Below are positions 17,845 to 25,048 of a stretch of 64,000 nucleotides of DNA, piece after piece. The translations under genes and the position numbers were made by a program. Under the pieces are notes generated by a model. That model saw only the letters and a list, made by a program, of their open reading frames with translations. It had not been told where the DNA came from and ran no database searches. Each line of letters begins with the position of its first letter. Within the stretch, counting starts at the first letter, position 1. Source of the stretch: Streptomyces colonosanans (lineage in GTDB: Bacteria; Actinomycetota; Actinomycetes; Streptomycetales; Streptomycetaceae); NCBI RefSeq assembly GCF_001866645.1, contig NZ_MLYP01000060.1, forward strand, positions 1-64,000. Direction: 5' to 3'.

Positions 17845-18105
17845 TCATACGGAGCGTCGGGAGTGCGGCTCACGCGTCGACATGCCCCGCGGTACCGGGG
17901 TCGTGGCGCGCCTCCGGTAGACCAGGTACGGGCGGGCGGGGTAGCCGATCGGGACGCTCCAGACGTGGACGAGGCGGGTGAACGGCCAAGCCGCGAAGAG
18001 CAGGCAGGCGGTCAGCGCGTGGAGCTGGAACAGCGGGGGGCGCCGCTGATCGCCTCGGGCTACAGGCTCACCTCGTCCCGGCCCGCTCGGCATGCGCCGT
18101 GCCAC
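17845..18105 (-). pseudogene. Fragment of respiratory nitrate reductase gamma subunit (narI), C-terminus only
   Basis: The segment from about 18050 to 17885 encodes FQLHALTACLLFAAWPFTR followed by LVHVWSVPIGY and RPYLVYRRR. This is the characteristic last transmembrane helix and tail of NarI, including the His near the last haem-binding helix and the Tyr-Arg ending. NarI is normally about 230-250 residues with five helices; here only the last helix remains. A stop codon near 18121 closes the frame upstream and no narG, narH or narJ is nearby. A remnant of a lost narGHJI-type operon, divergent from the following palindrome-controlled patch. Confidence 0.75.
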
Positions 18106-18184
18106 CGAGGCCCTCCGCGTGTCTCACCTGGGCCGGCCGAGCTGCGTCCGCCGCCCGATCGGCCCTGGCCTCCGGTCCGTACGA

Positions 18185-18198
18185 GGGACCTTCGGCCC
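18185..18198. promoter_or_regulatory. DevR/OsdR-like dormancy box
   Basis: GGGACCTTCGGCCC, a 14-bp imperfect palindrome like the boxes bound by the mycobacterial dormancy regulator DevR/DosR and its Streptomyces counterpart OsdR. It lies about 80 bp upstream of a small ORF with a good ribosome site (18279) that leads into the radical SAM stub. The match is by eye; exact OsdR consensus is from memory. Confidence 0.5.
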
Positions 18199-18278
18199 AC
18201 CGGCGTAGGGAACATCGGCCGCTGCGCCGGACTTCCCCGATGCCGGAAGCTGACTGACGACTGATCCGGAGGTGACTC

Positions 18279-18446
18279 GTGTACGACCGCTCCGAGCGCC
18301 CGCGCGGCTGTCTTCCTCGTCGTCCCCCGCGGCGGGCGCCGCGCACGGTCCGGATCAGTCATCGTCCGGCCGCCCACCACGTCTGCCCTGACTCCCGGGC
18401 GGCCGGACGCACAGTGCGCACGAATCCGGCACGGAGGACCAGGTGA
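18279..18446 (+). other. Possible small ORF (55 codons) upstream of radical SAM stub
   Basis: GTG 18279 follows GGAGG at 7-nt spacing and the frame ends at TGA 18444-18446, overlapping the GTG of the radical SAM stub by four bases (GTGA). The Arg/Pro-rich composition is typical of non-coding frames in high-GC DNA, so it may be a decayed gene rather than a functional peptide. Nothing recognisable in the product. Confidence 0.3.
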
Positions 18447-18577
18447 GAGGCGCTCGAGCGATCCGCCGACAGCACCAGAACGTCGCGGACAAGCCGCTCA
18501 TCGTCATCTGGGAGTCCACCCGCGCCTGCCCGCCGGCCTGCCTGCACTGCCGCGCCGCGGCCCTGCCCGTGACATGA
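18443..18577 (+). pseudogene. N-terminal stub of a radical SAM protein
   Basis: 44 codons from GTG 18443 (GGAGG at 18433-18437). The product includes DKPLIVIWESTRACPPACLH and then CRA: a strand followed by CxxxCxxC (C29, C33, C36), the 4Fe-4S/SAM site, in the (K/R)PLxVxWExTRAC context of NirJ/SPASM-type radical SAM enzymes. A stop codon follows eight codons later, whereas such enzymes are about 350-400 residues. The rest of the gene is absent; downstream DNA goes straight into the 3' end of the PPOX gene. Relic of a deletion. Confidence 0.7.
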
Positions 18578-18667
18578 CCGGCGACGCCCCGTTTTCCCGC
18601 CGCGGCCCGGCGCGTTGATGGTCTGAGGTCAAGCGGATCCGCGCCTTTGTGGACTCGGCGACGTGGC

Positions 18668-19087
18668 TCAGGCCACGCAGGGCGGGCCGGTGAGTTCCCG
18701 GCCGGTCACCATCTCGGATCCGATGCGTACGAAGACGCCGTCGTGCGCGACCAGCCATGAGTGCGGTCCGGTCCGCGACAGCCGTTCGTGTTCGGCGGGG
18801 TCGGTCACCACGGTGGCCTTGCCGGTGACGACCACACTCCAACCCTGCTCCGCCGCAGGGAAGTCGTCGGCCTCGAAGGCGACCACGACTCCGTCGATCG
18901 CGCGGGCCAGGCCCGAACTCGCCGAGGTGCGCAGCAGCAGGGAGGAGTCCGTGTCCAGGGAGAAGTTGACCGGGAGCACCGCGGGAAGCGCCTGCCGGGT
19001 GTACACGACACGACCGACCGGCACCCTGCCCAACAGGCGCAGACACTCCTGCCGATCAAGTGCGCGAAAGCCGTCGCTGTGGAACAT
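18668..19087 (-). CDS. Pyridoxamine 5'-phosphate oxidase-family (flavin-binding split-barrel) protein
   Basis: 139 residues: LGRVPVGRVVYTRQALPAVLPVNFSLD near the N-terminus, then SGLARAIDGVVVAFEADDF and GWSVVVTGKATVV, the signature layout of small PPOX/F420- or flavin-binding proteins. Such genes belong to the DevR/OsdR dormancy regulon in actinobacteria. Start ATG 19087 gives the normal family length. A perfect palindrome resembling a dormancy box lies 37 bp upstream. It is the only intact gene left in this relic patch. Confidence 0.85.
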   Translation of the reverse strand: MFHSDGFRALDRQECLRLLGRVPVGRVVYTRQALPAVLPVNFSLDTDSSLLLRTSASSGLARAIDGVVVAFEADDFPAAEQGWSVVVTGKATVVTDPAEHERLSRTGPHSWLVAHDGVFVRIGSEMVTGRELTGPPCVA

Positions 19088-19123
19088 CGGTCCATGCTCC
19101 CTCCCACGACCGGGGGAGTGTTA

Positions 19124-19137
19124 GGGCCGGACGGCCC
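19124..19137. promoter_or_regulatory. DevR/OsdR-like palindrome upstream of PPOX gene
   Basis: GGGCCGGACGGCCC, perfect 6-bp arms around GA (7-bp arms counting the flanking A/T). Centre is about 43 bp upstream of the PPOX start on the minus strand, a normal activator position. Same family of motif as at 18185-18198. Confidence 0.5.
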
Positions 19138-19166
19138 TCGGGCACGTGCCCGGCTGTCGAAGCCAG

Positions 19167-19260
19167 GCACGCGGGCCATCTGGCACGGAAGGGGGCCGTC
19201 CGGTCGGACCCGGGCACGCGGGCCATCCGGCACGGAAGGGGGCCGTCCGGTCGGACCCGG
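19167..19260. repeat. Tandem direct repeat, 2 x 47 bp
   Basis: Units 19167-19213 and 19214-19260 differ at one position. Each contains the inner palindrome GTCCGGTCGGAC (19198-19209 and 19245-19256) flanked by G-runs and C-runs, so the duplication also multiplies a potential binding site. The repeat lies in the 318-bp gap between the PPOX gene and the MFS gene, which otherwise holds no gene I can support. Confidence 0.85.
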
Positions 19261-19405
19261 GCCGCACGCACCTGCGCCGTCTGCTCCTTCAGGCCCTCCA
19301 GCGACTCGTCCAGCTGCAGTTGAGGGGCAGGCACAGGCATGGCCGTGCAGCGCCCTGTCGATGGCGGAACGCGTTCAACGGGGCGCAGTGACACGCCGGG
19401 CGTGA

Positions 19406-20671
19406 TCAGCGGGTGGCCTGGTGTTCGGTGATCCAGCGAGCGGCCAGGAGGCCGGAACCTGCGGTGAGGACGGCGGCGGCGATGACGGTGGCGTTCAGCC
19501 CCAACGTGTCCGCGAGGACGCCGGCCACCAGGGCTCCCGCGGCGTATCCGATGTCGCGCCAGAAGCGGTAGGTGCCCAGCGCGTTGGCCCGCCAGGTGGG
19601 GTGGGCGTGGTCGGAGATCGCGGCGATCAGCGCCGGGTACACCATGGCGGTGCCGATGCCGAGCGCCACCGCGGACAGGATGCCCGCGAGCAGCGGGTTG
19701 TCCAGCAGGGCCAGGGCGAGGACGAAGCCGCCGGCCTGGACGAACATGCCGGTGACGATGAGGGGTTTGCGGCCGATCCGGTCGGCGAGGTGACCGGTGG
19801 GGATCTGCCCGATGCCCCACAGCAGCGGGTACAGGCCCTTGATCAGGCCGACGGCGGCCAGGCCGAGGCCGTGGTCGGTGAACAGCAGCGGGAAGACACC
19901 CCAGGTCAGGCCGTCGTTGAGGTTGTTGATCAGGCCGGCCTGGCTGGCACCGCGCAGAGAGCGGTTGTGCCACGAGGTACGGGCGAACGTCTGCGCCAGG
20001 CCGGGGGACTCCTCGGCGGCGGCCGGCTTGGGGTGCTGGGTCAGCTCCAGTGCGACGTGGGCGGCGGTGTCGCGGACTACCAGCGCCAGGCCGAGGCCTG
20101 CGACCAGGAAGGCGACGCCGATGAGTTCGGGTGCGGGGCGCAGGCCGTACGTGGTGGCGAGGTAGCCCGTGAACAGGGCGGTGGCGCCGACGGCGACGTA
20201 TCCGGCGGCCTCGTTCAGACCCGTGGCGAGCCCGCGGCGGGCGGGGCCGACCAGGTCGATCTTCATGTTGACGGTCATCGACCAGGTGAGGCCCTGGTTG
20301 ATGCCGAGCAGCACGTTGGCCACGACGATCCACCCCCACGACGGCGCCCACGCGAGTGCGAAGGGCACGGGGATGCCGATGAGCCAGCCCGCCACCAGGA
20401 GCTGCTTGCGGCGGAAGCGGGCCGTCAGCGCCCCGGCGGCCAGGTTCGTCAGGGCCTTGGTGACGCCGAAGGCGATGATGAAGGAGAAGACGGCCAGGCC
20501 GCTGGTCAGTCCGAAGATCTCGGCGCCGATCAGCGGGACGGTGGTGCGTTCCAGACCGACCAGACCGCCCACACAGACGTTGACGATGACGAGCAGGGTG
20601 AACTGCAGCCAGTTCTCGCGCAGTCCGAGCTGTACGGGCCTGGCGGCGACGGGGCTTGTCGTCGTGCTCAC
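19406..20671 (-). CDS. MFS transporter
   Basis: 421 residues with about 12 transmembrane segments and a central cytoplasmic loop near residue 205. The inter-helix motif GxLxDRxGRKP is seen as GHLADRIGRKPL in the second half. GTG 20671 is the start: it overlaps the stop of a 35-codon ORF by four bases (GTGA). Substrate unknown. Divergent from the ArsR-rhodanese regulator gene, which likely controls it through the intervening 95-bp region. Confidence 0.88.
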   Translation of the reverse strand: MSTTTSPVAARPVQLGLRENWLQFTLLVIVNVCVGGLVGLERTTVPLIGAEIFGLTSGLAVFSFIIAFGVTKALTNLAAGALTARFRRKQLLVAGWLIGIPVPFALAWAPSWGWIVVANVLLGINQGLTWSMTVNMKIDLVGPARRGLATGLNEAAGYVAVGATALFTGYLATTYGLRPAPELIGVAFLVAGLGLALVVRDTAAHVALELTQHPKPAAAEESPGLAQTFARTSWHNRSLRGASQAGLINNLNDGLTWGVFPLLFTDHGLGLAAVGLIKGLYPLLWGIGQIPTGHLADRIGRKPLIVTGMFVQAGGFVLALALLDNPLLAGILSAVALGIGTAMVYPALIAAISDHAHPTWRANALGTYRFWRDIGYAAGALVAGVLADTLGLNATVIAAAVLTAGSGLLAARWITEHQATR

Positions 20672-20775
20672 CGGCTGCCGCCTTCGACGAGACACCGGGC
20701 GTGGGCTGCGGTGTACTCGGCGGGGCCGCCGCCGTGGTCGAGCAGTGGTATCAGGTGGTCGTCGGCGAAGCCCAC
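20668..20775 (-). CDS. 35-codon leader ORF translationally coupled to the MFS gene
   Basis: GTG 20775 sits 5 nt after a full GGAGGA (20781-20786). The frame ends at TGA 20668-20670, overlapping the transporter GTG as GTGA, the classical coupling arrangement. The peptide begins VGFADDHLIPLLDHGGGPAE and ends CLVEGGSR, not the Arg-rich composition of shadow frames. It may be a conserved small protein or a leader that sets translation of the transporter. No family recognised. Confidence 0.6.
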   Translation of the reverse strand: MGFADDHLIPLLDHGGGPAEYTAAHARCLVEGGSR

Positions 20776-20870
20776 GGCAGTCCTCCAGAATGCGGCAGGG
20801 ACGGTGAAGAGGGGGTGCGGGTGGCCACCACCCTTGCTCTACAATATTCCATGGATGTGTGGAGGATGTC

Positions 20871-21551
20871 ATGACGGAGAACACCGGCCCGCGCTCGAAG
20901 GCGCAGCTGTACGACGCGTTCGCGGCCAGCGGCAAGGCGCTGGCCAGCGGAAAGCGCCTGGAACTACTCGACCTGCTCGCCCAGGGCGAGCGCACCGTCG
21001 ACGCCCTGGCCAAGGCGGCCGGACTGAATCTGACGACCGCCTCCGCGCACCTGCAGACGCTCAAGCAGGCCGGGTTCGTCGCCACCCGCCGTGAGGGCAC
21101 GCGCATCCACTACCGGCTCGCCGGGGAAGACGTCGCCCAGCTGTTCGCGCTTCTGCGCAAGGTCGCCGACACCCACCAGGCCGCCGTGCCTGCGGCCCGG
21201 GACGCCTACCTCGGTGAGGACGGTGGACCGGAGGTCACCCGGGAGGAGCTGCACGCCCGCGTGCAGGCCGGGGACGCGGTGGTGCTGGATGTGCGCCCGA
21301 CGGAGGAGTACCGGGCCGGCCACATCCCCGGCTCGCTCTCCATTCCGGTGGAGGAGCTGGCCGAGCGGATCAACGAGCTGCCCGAGGACACCGAGATCGT
21401 CGTGTACTGCCGCGGCGAGTACTGCGTCCTCGCCTACGACGCGGTGCGTCTGCTGACCGACCGCGGTCGGCGCGCGATCCGTCTCGACGACGGCATGCTC
21501 GAATGGCGCCTGGCCGAGCTGCCTGTGGACGCCGGAGAGCCGACGGTCTGA
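20871..21551 (+). CDS. ArsR-family HTH regulator fused to a rhodanese domain
   Basis: 226 residues. Residues 10-105 are an ArsR/SmtB winged helix (LLAQGERTVDALAKAAGLNL, then TTASAHLQTLKQAGFV). Residues 122-222 are a rhodanese domain (VVLDVRPTEEYRAGHIPGS) with active-site loop CRGEYC (C180, C185). Such fusions are thought to sense persulfide or other sulfane sulfur on the rhodanese Cys; there are no obvious ArsR metal ligands. ATG 20871 has GGAGG at 20861-20865. Divergent from one MFS gene and upstream of another plus a TusA-like gene, so probably the local repressor. An AT-rich tract with TCCATGGA (20848-20855) just upstream may be promoter/operator. Confidence 0.9.
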   Translation: MTENTGPRSKAQLYDAFAASGKALASGKRLELLDLLAQGERTVDALAKAAGLNLTTASAHLQTLKQAGFVATRREGTRIHYRLAGEDVAQLFALLRKVADTHQAAVPAARDAYLGEDGGPEVTREELHARVQAGDAVVLDVRPTEEYRAGHIPGSLSIPVEELAERINELPEDTEIVVYCRGEYCVLAYDAVRLLTDRGRRAIRLDDGMLEWRLAELPVDAGEPTV

Positions 21552-21745
21552 CGGGCGAAGTGTCCGGCGCCGGACACCACACGGGTGCTGCCCGACGCGC
21601 TGCGTCGCCCGTGAGATCAGCCGCGCCCTGACCGCCACCGCCGCAACAGGAACTTCCCCCGCACCACCCATAGCCTGGCCGTCTGCCCCGCGCGGGACGG
21701 GCCGGGCCCCCACCCGAAGCCCACGGCCACCAGCGAAGGAACACC

Positions 21746-23005
21746 GTGACGAGCACCGCTCCCGCAACAGACGGCATATCGCCCCACCCGCAGGCCCAGC
21801 GCCGCACCCTGACCGTCCTGGTCACCTCCCAGGTCCTCAGCGGCGCCGGGCTGGCGGCAGGCATCACCGTCGGCGCCCTGCTCGCTCAGGACATGCTCCA
21901 CTCCACCGATCTGGCCGGACTGCCCAGCGCCCTGTTCACCGCCGGTTCCGCCCTCGCCGCCCTCGCGGTGGGCCGCGTATCCCAAGCCCGCGGCCGCCGC
22001 GTGGGACTTTCCGCCGGATACCTCACCGGCGCCCTCGGCAGCGCCGGCGTGATCGCGGCCGCCGCCACCGACACCCCCGCCCTGCTGTTCCTGGCCCTGT
22101 TCATCTACGGCGCCGGCACCGCCACCAACCTCCAGGCCCGCTACGCCGGAGCCGACCTCGCCGCCCCCGCCCACCGTGCCCGCGCCGTCTCCACCGTCCT
22201 GGTCGCCACCACCCTCGGCGGCGTCATCGGCCCCAACCTCGCCGCCCCCACCGGCGACCTCGCCGCAACGCTCGGCATCCCCCGCCTGGCCGGCCCCTTC
22301 CTCCTCGCCGGCGTCGCCTACTTCCTGGCCGCCCTCGTCCTGGCCCTCTGGCTGCGCCCCGACCCCCTGCTGCTCGCCCGCACCCTCCACACCCGGCAGG
22401 AGACAGCCCCCGCCACGGCCCCCGAGGACGCACCCACTCCGGCAGCCGAACGACGGCGCCCCACCGTCGTACTGGGCGCACTGGTGATGATCCTCACCCA
22501 GCTGGTCATGGTCGCGATCATGACGATGACCCCGGTCCACATGCACGACCACGGCCACGGCACCGCCGCCTCCGGCTTCGTCATCGCCGTCCATGTCGGT
22601 GCGATGTACCTGCCCTCGCCCCTGACCGGCTGGCTCGTCGACCGCTACGGCCGCCTCGTGGTCGCCGCCGCCTCCGGTGTCACCCTGCTCGCAGCCGGGA
22701 TCGTCGCTGCCGCGGCACCCGGCGACTCCGTCGCCCTGCTGGCGCTCGCCCTCGCCCTGCTGGGCCTCGGCTGGAACTTCGGCCTGGTCTCCGGCACCGC
22801 GATCATCACCGACGCCGTACCCCTGGCCACCCGGGCCAAGACCCAGGGCCTGGTCGACGTCGCCATCGCCATCGCCGGCGCCACCGGCGGACTGGCCTCC
22901 GGTATCGTCGTGGCCGCCGCAAGCTACCCGGTCCTCGCCCTCACCGGCGGCATCCTTTCCCTGGCCGTCCTGCCCGCCATCGCCGTCACCGCGAACAGCC
23001 GATGA
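21746..23005 (+). CDS. MFS transporter with His-rich periplasmic segment
   Basis: 419 residues, about 12 transmembrane helices, central loop at about 215-235. The start of the second half carries MTPVHMHDHGHG, a run of His/Met/Asp unusual for drug exporters and suggestive of metal or metalloid contact. ATG 21746 follows CGAAGGA. The stop overlaps the next gene's start as ATGA, so the two are coupled. About 195 bp separate it from the ArsR-rhodanese gene. Substrate not known. Confidence 0.87.
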   Translation: MTSTAPATDGISPHPQAQRRTLTVLVTSQVLSGAGLAAGITVGALLAQDMLHSTDLAGLPSALFTAGSALAALAVGRVSQARGRRVGLSAGYLTGALGSAGVIAAAATDTPALLFLALFIYGAGTATNLQARYAGADLAAPAHRARAVSTVLVATTLGGVIGPNLAAPTGDLAATLGIPRLAGPFLLAGVAYFLAALVLALWLRPDPLLLARTLHTRQETAPATAPEDAPTPAAERRRPTVVLGALVMILTQLVMVAIMTMTPVHMHDHGHGTAASGFVIAVHVGAMYLPSPLTGWLVDRYGRLVVAAASGVTLLAAGIVAAAAPGDSVALLALALALLGLGWNFGLVSGTAIITDAVPLATRAKTQGLVDVAIAIAGATGGLASGIVVAAASYPVLALTGGILSLAVLPAIAVTANSR

Positions 23006-23307
23006 CCCACCACGCCTCCCCTGCCGAGGCCGACCTCACCGTCGACGGCACCGGACTGCTCTGCATTACCCTCCTGCTGCGCCTTCGCGCCGCCGTCGAC
23101 GGTGCCGAGGCGGGCACCCTCGTACACGTCATCGCCACCGATCCCGCCGCCCCGCTCGACCTCCCGGCCTGGTGCCACATGACGGGCCACACCTACCTCG
23201 GCCGTGTACCGGACGCCGACCGGCCGGTGTACGCGCTCCGGCTCACTCACAGCCCGCGCCCCACCCGGCCGAACGCGCCCTGGCACCCGGCCCCGCCCGA
23301 CCGCTGA
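23002..23307 (+). CDS. TusA/SirA-like sulfur carrier protein
   Basis: 101 residues. The pattern DLTVDGTGLLCITLLLRLR, then HVIATDPAAPLDLPAWCHMT and GHTYLG, matches TusA: the sulfur-accepting Cys (C21) at the N-terminus of the first helix and the ATDP...DIPAWC segment. The family's CPxP motif is reduced to CITL, but the Cys is kept. It overlaps the MFS gene by ATGA. With the rhodanese-containing regulator this gives two persulfide-type sulfurtransfer modules in one locus. The C-terminus is a Pro-rich tail. Confidence 0.78.
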   Translation: MTHHASPAEADLTVDGTGLLCITLLLRLRAAVDGAEAGTLVHVIATDPAAPLDLPAWCHMTGHTYLGRVPDADRPVYALRLTHSPRPTRPNAPWHPAPPDR

Positions 23308-23448
23308 CGCGGAGCGGCACGCCCCGGCAAGGATCTTCCGCCCACCCGCTTCCACAAGCCGTTCACGTCGTTGGTAGGCAGGGGGCACCCGCCGTCTGTG
23401 CTCAACCCCCCGCCCCATCGCCTCTGGAGAGTGGGAGGAGCCGACGTC

Positions 23449-24900
23449 GTGACCGTGACGGAGACCGCGGAGGTACCGCAAGAGGGCGAGCCGGAAGGGC
23501 GCGTGGGAGCGGCAGGGGGGCGCGCGGCGCTCGCGGCTGAGGAAGCCGGCGGAGCGCGCGCCGCGTATGACGGCATTCTGCGGCGGCAGTCCGCACGGGA
23601 ATCCGCGGCGCGCACCTATGCGCGAGCCCTGCCCATCGTGCCCGTTCGGGCGCGCGGGCTCACCATCGAGGGCGCCGATGGGCGCCGCTACCTCGACTGC
23701 CTCTCCGGTGCGGGCACGCTCGCCCTCGGACACAACCACCCGGTGGTCCTGGAGGCGATCCGCAACGTCCTCGACTCGGGTGCGCCGTTGCACGCCCTGG
23801 ACCTGGCCACCCCCGTCAAGGACGCCTTCACCACCGAACTGTTCCGTACGCTGCCACCCGGCCTCGCCGACCACGCGCGCGTGCAGTTCTGCGGGCCGGC
23901 GGGGACCGACGCCGTCGAGGCCGCGCTCAAGCTGGTGCGCACGGCGACCGGCCGCAGCGGGATCCTCGCCTTCACCGGGGCGTACCACGGGATGACCGCG
24001 GGAGCCCTCGAAGTGTCCGGAGGCGCGACTGACGTACGCGTGACACGTCTGCCGTATCCGCAGGACTACCGCTGCCCGTTCGGTGTCGGCGGCGAGTACG
24101 GCGCCGAACTCTCGGCCCGCTGGACCGAGTCCGTCCTCGACGACGCCAAGTCGGGCGTTCCGCTGCCCGCCGGAATGATCCTCGAACCGGTCCAGGGCGA
24201 GGGCGGGGTGCACCCCGCCCCGGACGTGTGGATGCGCCGTATGCGGAAGATCACCGAGGCCCGGTCGATCCCGCTGATCGCGGACGAGGTGCAGACCGGC
24301 GTGGGACGCACCGGCCGCTTCTGGGCGGTCGAGCACAGCGGTGTGGTCCCCGATGTGATGGTCCTCTCCAAGGCGATCGGCGGCAGTCTTCCGCTCGCCG
24401 TCCTGGTCTACCGCGACGACCTCGACGTCTGGCAGCCCGGCGCCCACGCCGGAACGTTCCGAGGCAACCAGCTCGCCATGGCCGCCGGCGCGGCGACCCT
24501 CGCCTATGTACGGGAGAACCGCCTCGCCGAGCACGCCGCCCTGCTCGGCACCCGCATGCTGGGCCAACTCCGTGCCCTTGCCGACGACTTCGCGTGTGTC
24601 GGGGACGTGCGCGGCCGGGGGCTGATGATCGGCGTCGAGTTGGTGAACCCCGAGGGCGCACCCGAATCCGCGCCCCTGGACGCCCTGCCCGCCGGTTCCC
24701 GCCCCGCCGCACCCGCCCTGGCCGCCGCCGTCCAGCGGGAGTGTCTGCGGCGCGGCCTGATCGTGGAACTGGGCGGTCGGCAAACGAGCGTGGTCCGGCT
24801 GCTGCCGCCGCTGACGATCAGCGACGAGCAGGCGACCGCGGTCCTGGACCGGCTCGCGGACGCGGTGGCGGCGGTGGCCCGCAGGCCCGCGCGCCCCTGA
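23449..24900 (+). CDS. Class III PLP aminotransferase, diaminobutyrate-2-oxoglutarate type
   Basis: 483 residues. Similar to RhbA/DABA aminotransferases, which make L-2,4-diaminobutyrate from aspartate semialdehyde. Visible: GHNHPVVLEAI, FTGAYHGMTAGALEVSG, LIADEVQTGVGRTG with the PLP-contacting Asp, and the Schiff-base Lys in VLSKAIGGSLPLAV. GTG 23449 is preceded by GGGAGGAG (23433-23440). It heads the three-gene siderophore-like locus. Confidence 0.9.
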   Translation: MTVTETAEVPQEGEPEGRVGAAGGRAALAAEEAGGARAAYDGILRRQSARESAARTYARALPIVPVRARGLTIEGADGRRYLDCLSGAGTLALGHNHPVVLEAIRNVLDSGAPLHALDLATPVKDAFTTELFRTLPPGLADHARVQFCGPAGTDAVEAALKLVRTATGRSGILAFTGAYHGMTAGALEVSGGATDVRVTRLPYPQDYRCPFGVGGEYGAELSARWTESVLDDAKSGVPLPAGMILEPVQGEGGVHPAPDVWMRRMRKITEARSIPLIADEVQTGVGRTGRFWAVEHSGVVPDVMVLSKAIGGSLPLAVLVYRDDLDVWQPGAHAGTFRGNQLAMAAGAATLAYVRENRLAEHAALLGTRMLGQLRALADDFACVGDVRGRGLMIGVELVNPEGAPESAPLDALPAGSRPAAPALAAAVQRECLRRGLIVELGGRQTSVVRLLPPLTISDEQATAVLDRLADAVAAVARRPARP

Positions 24901-25048
24901 GTCCGCGCCCGCGGCGCTCCCGCGACACCACCGGCCCGGCCTCTCGCCCGAACCGCCGGACAGGCCCAGGGTCCCGCACGCACCCGTACCGCCCCGCCCC
25001 GCCCCGGCCCGTCGCCGTACGAGCCGGAACGACCTCACGAGGAAGCCC

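Noticed and set aside
19056..19340. ORF on the minus strand starting MPVPAPQLQLDESLEGL, running through the tandem repeat
   Set aside because: The first ~28 codons look protein-like but there is no ribosome binding site and the rest is repeat-derived Arg/Pro-rich sequence; possibly a gene remnant, not supportable as a gene.
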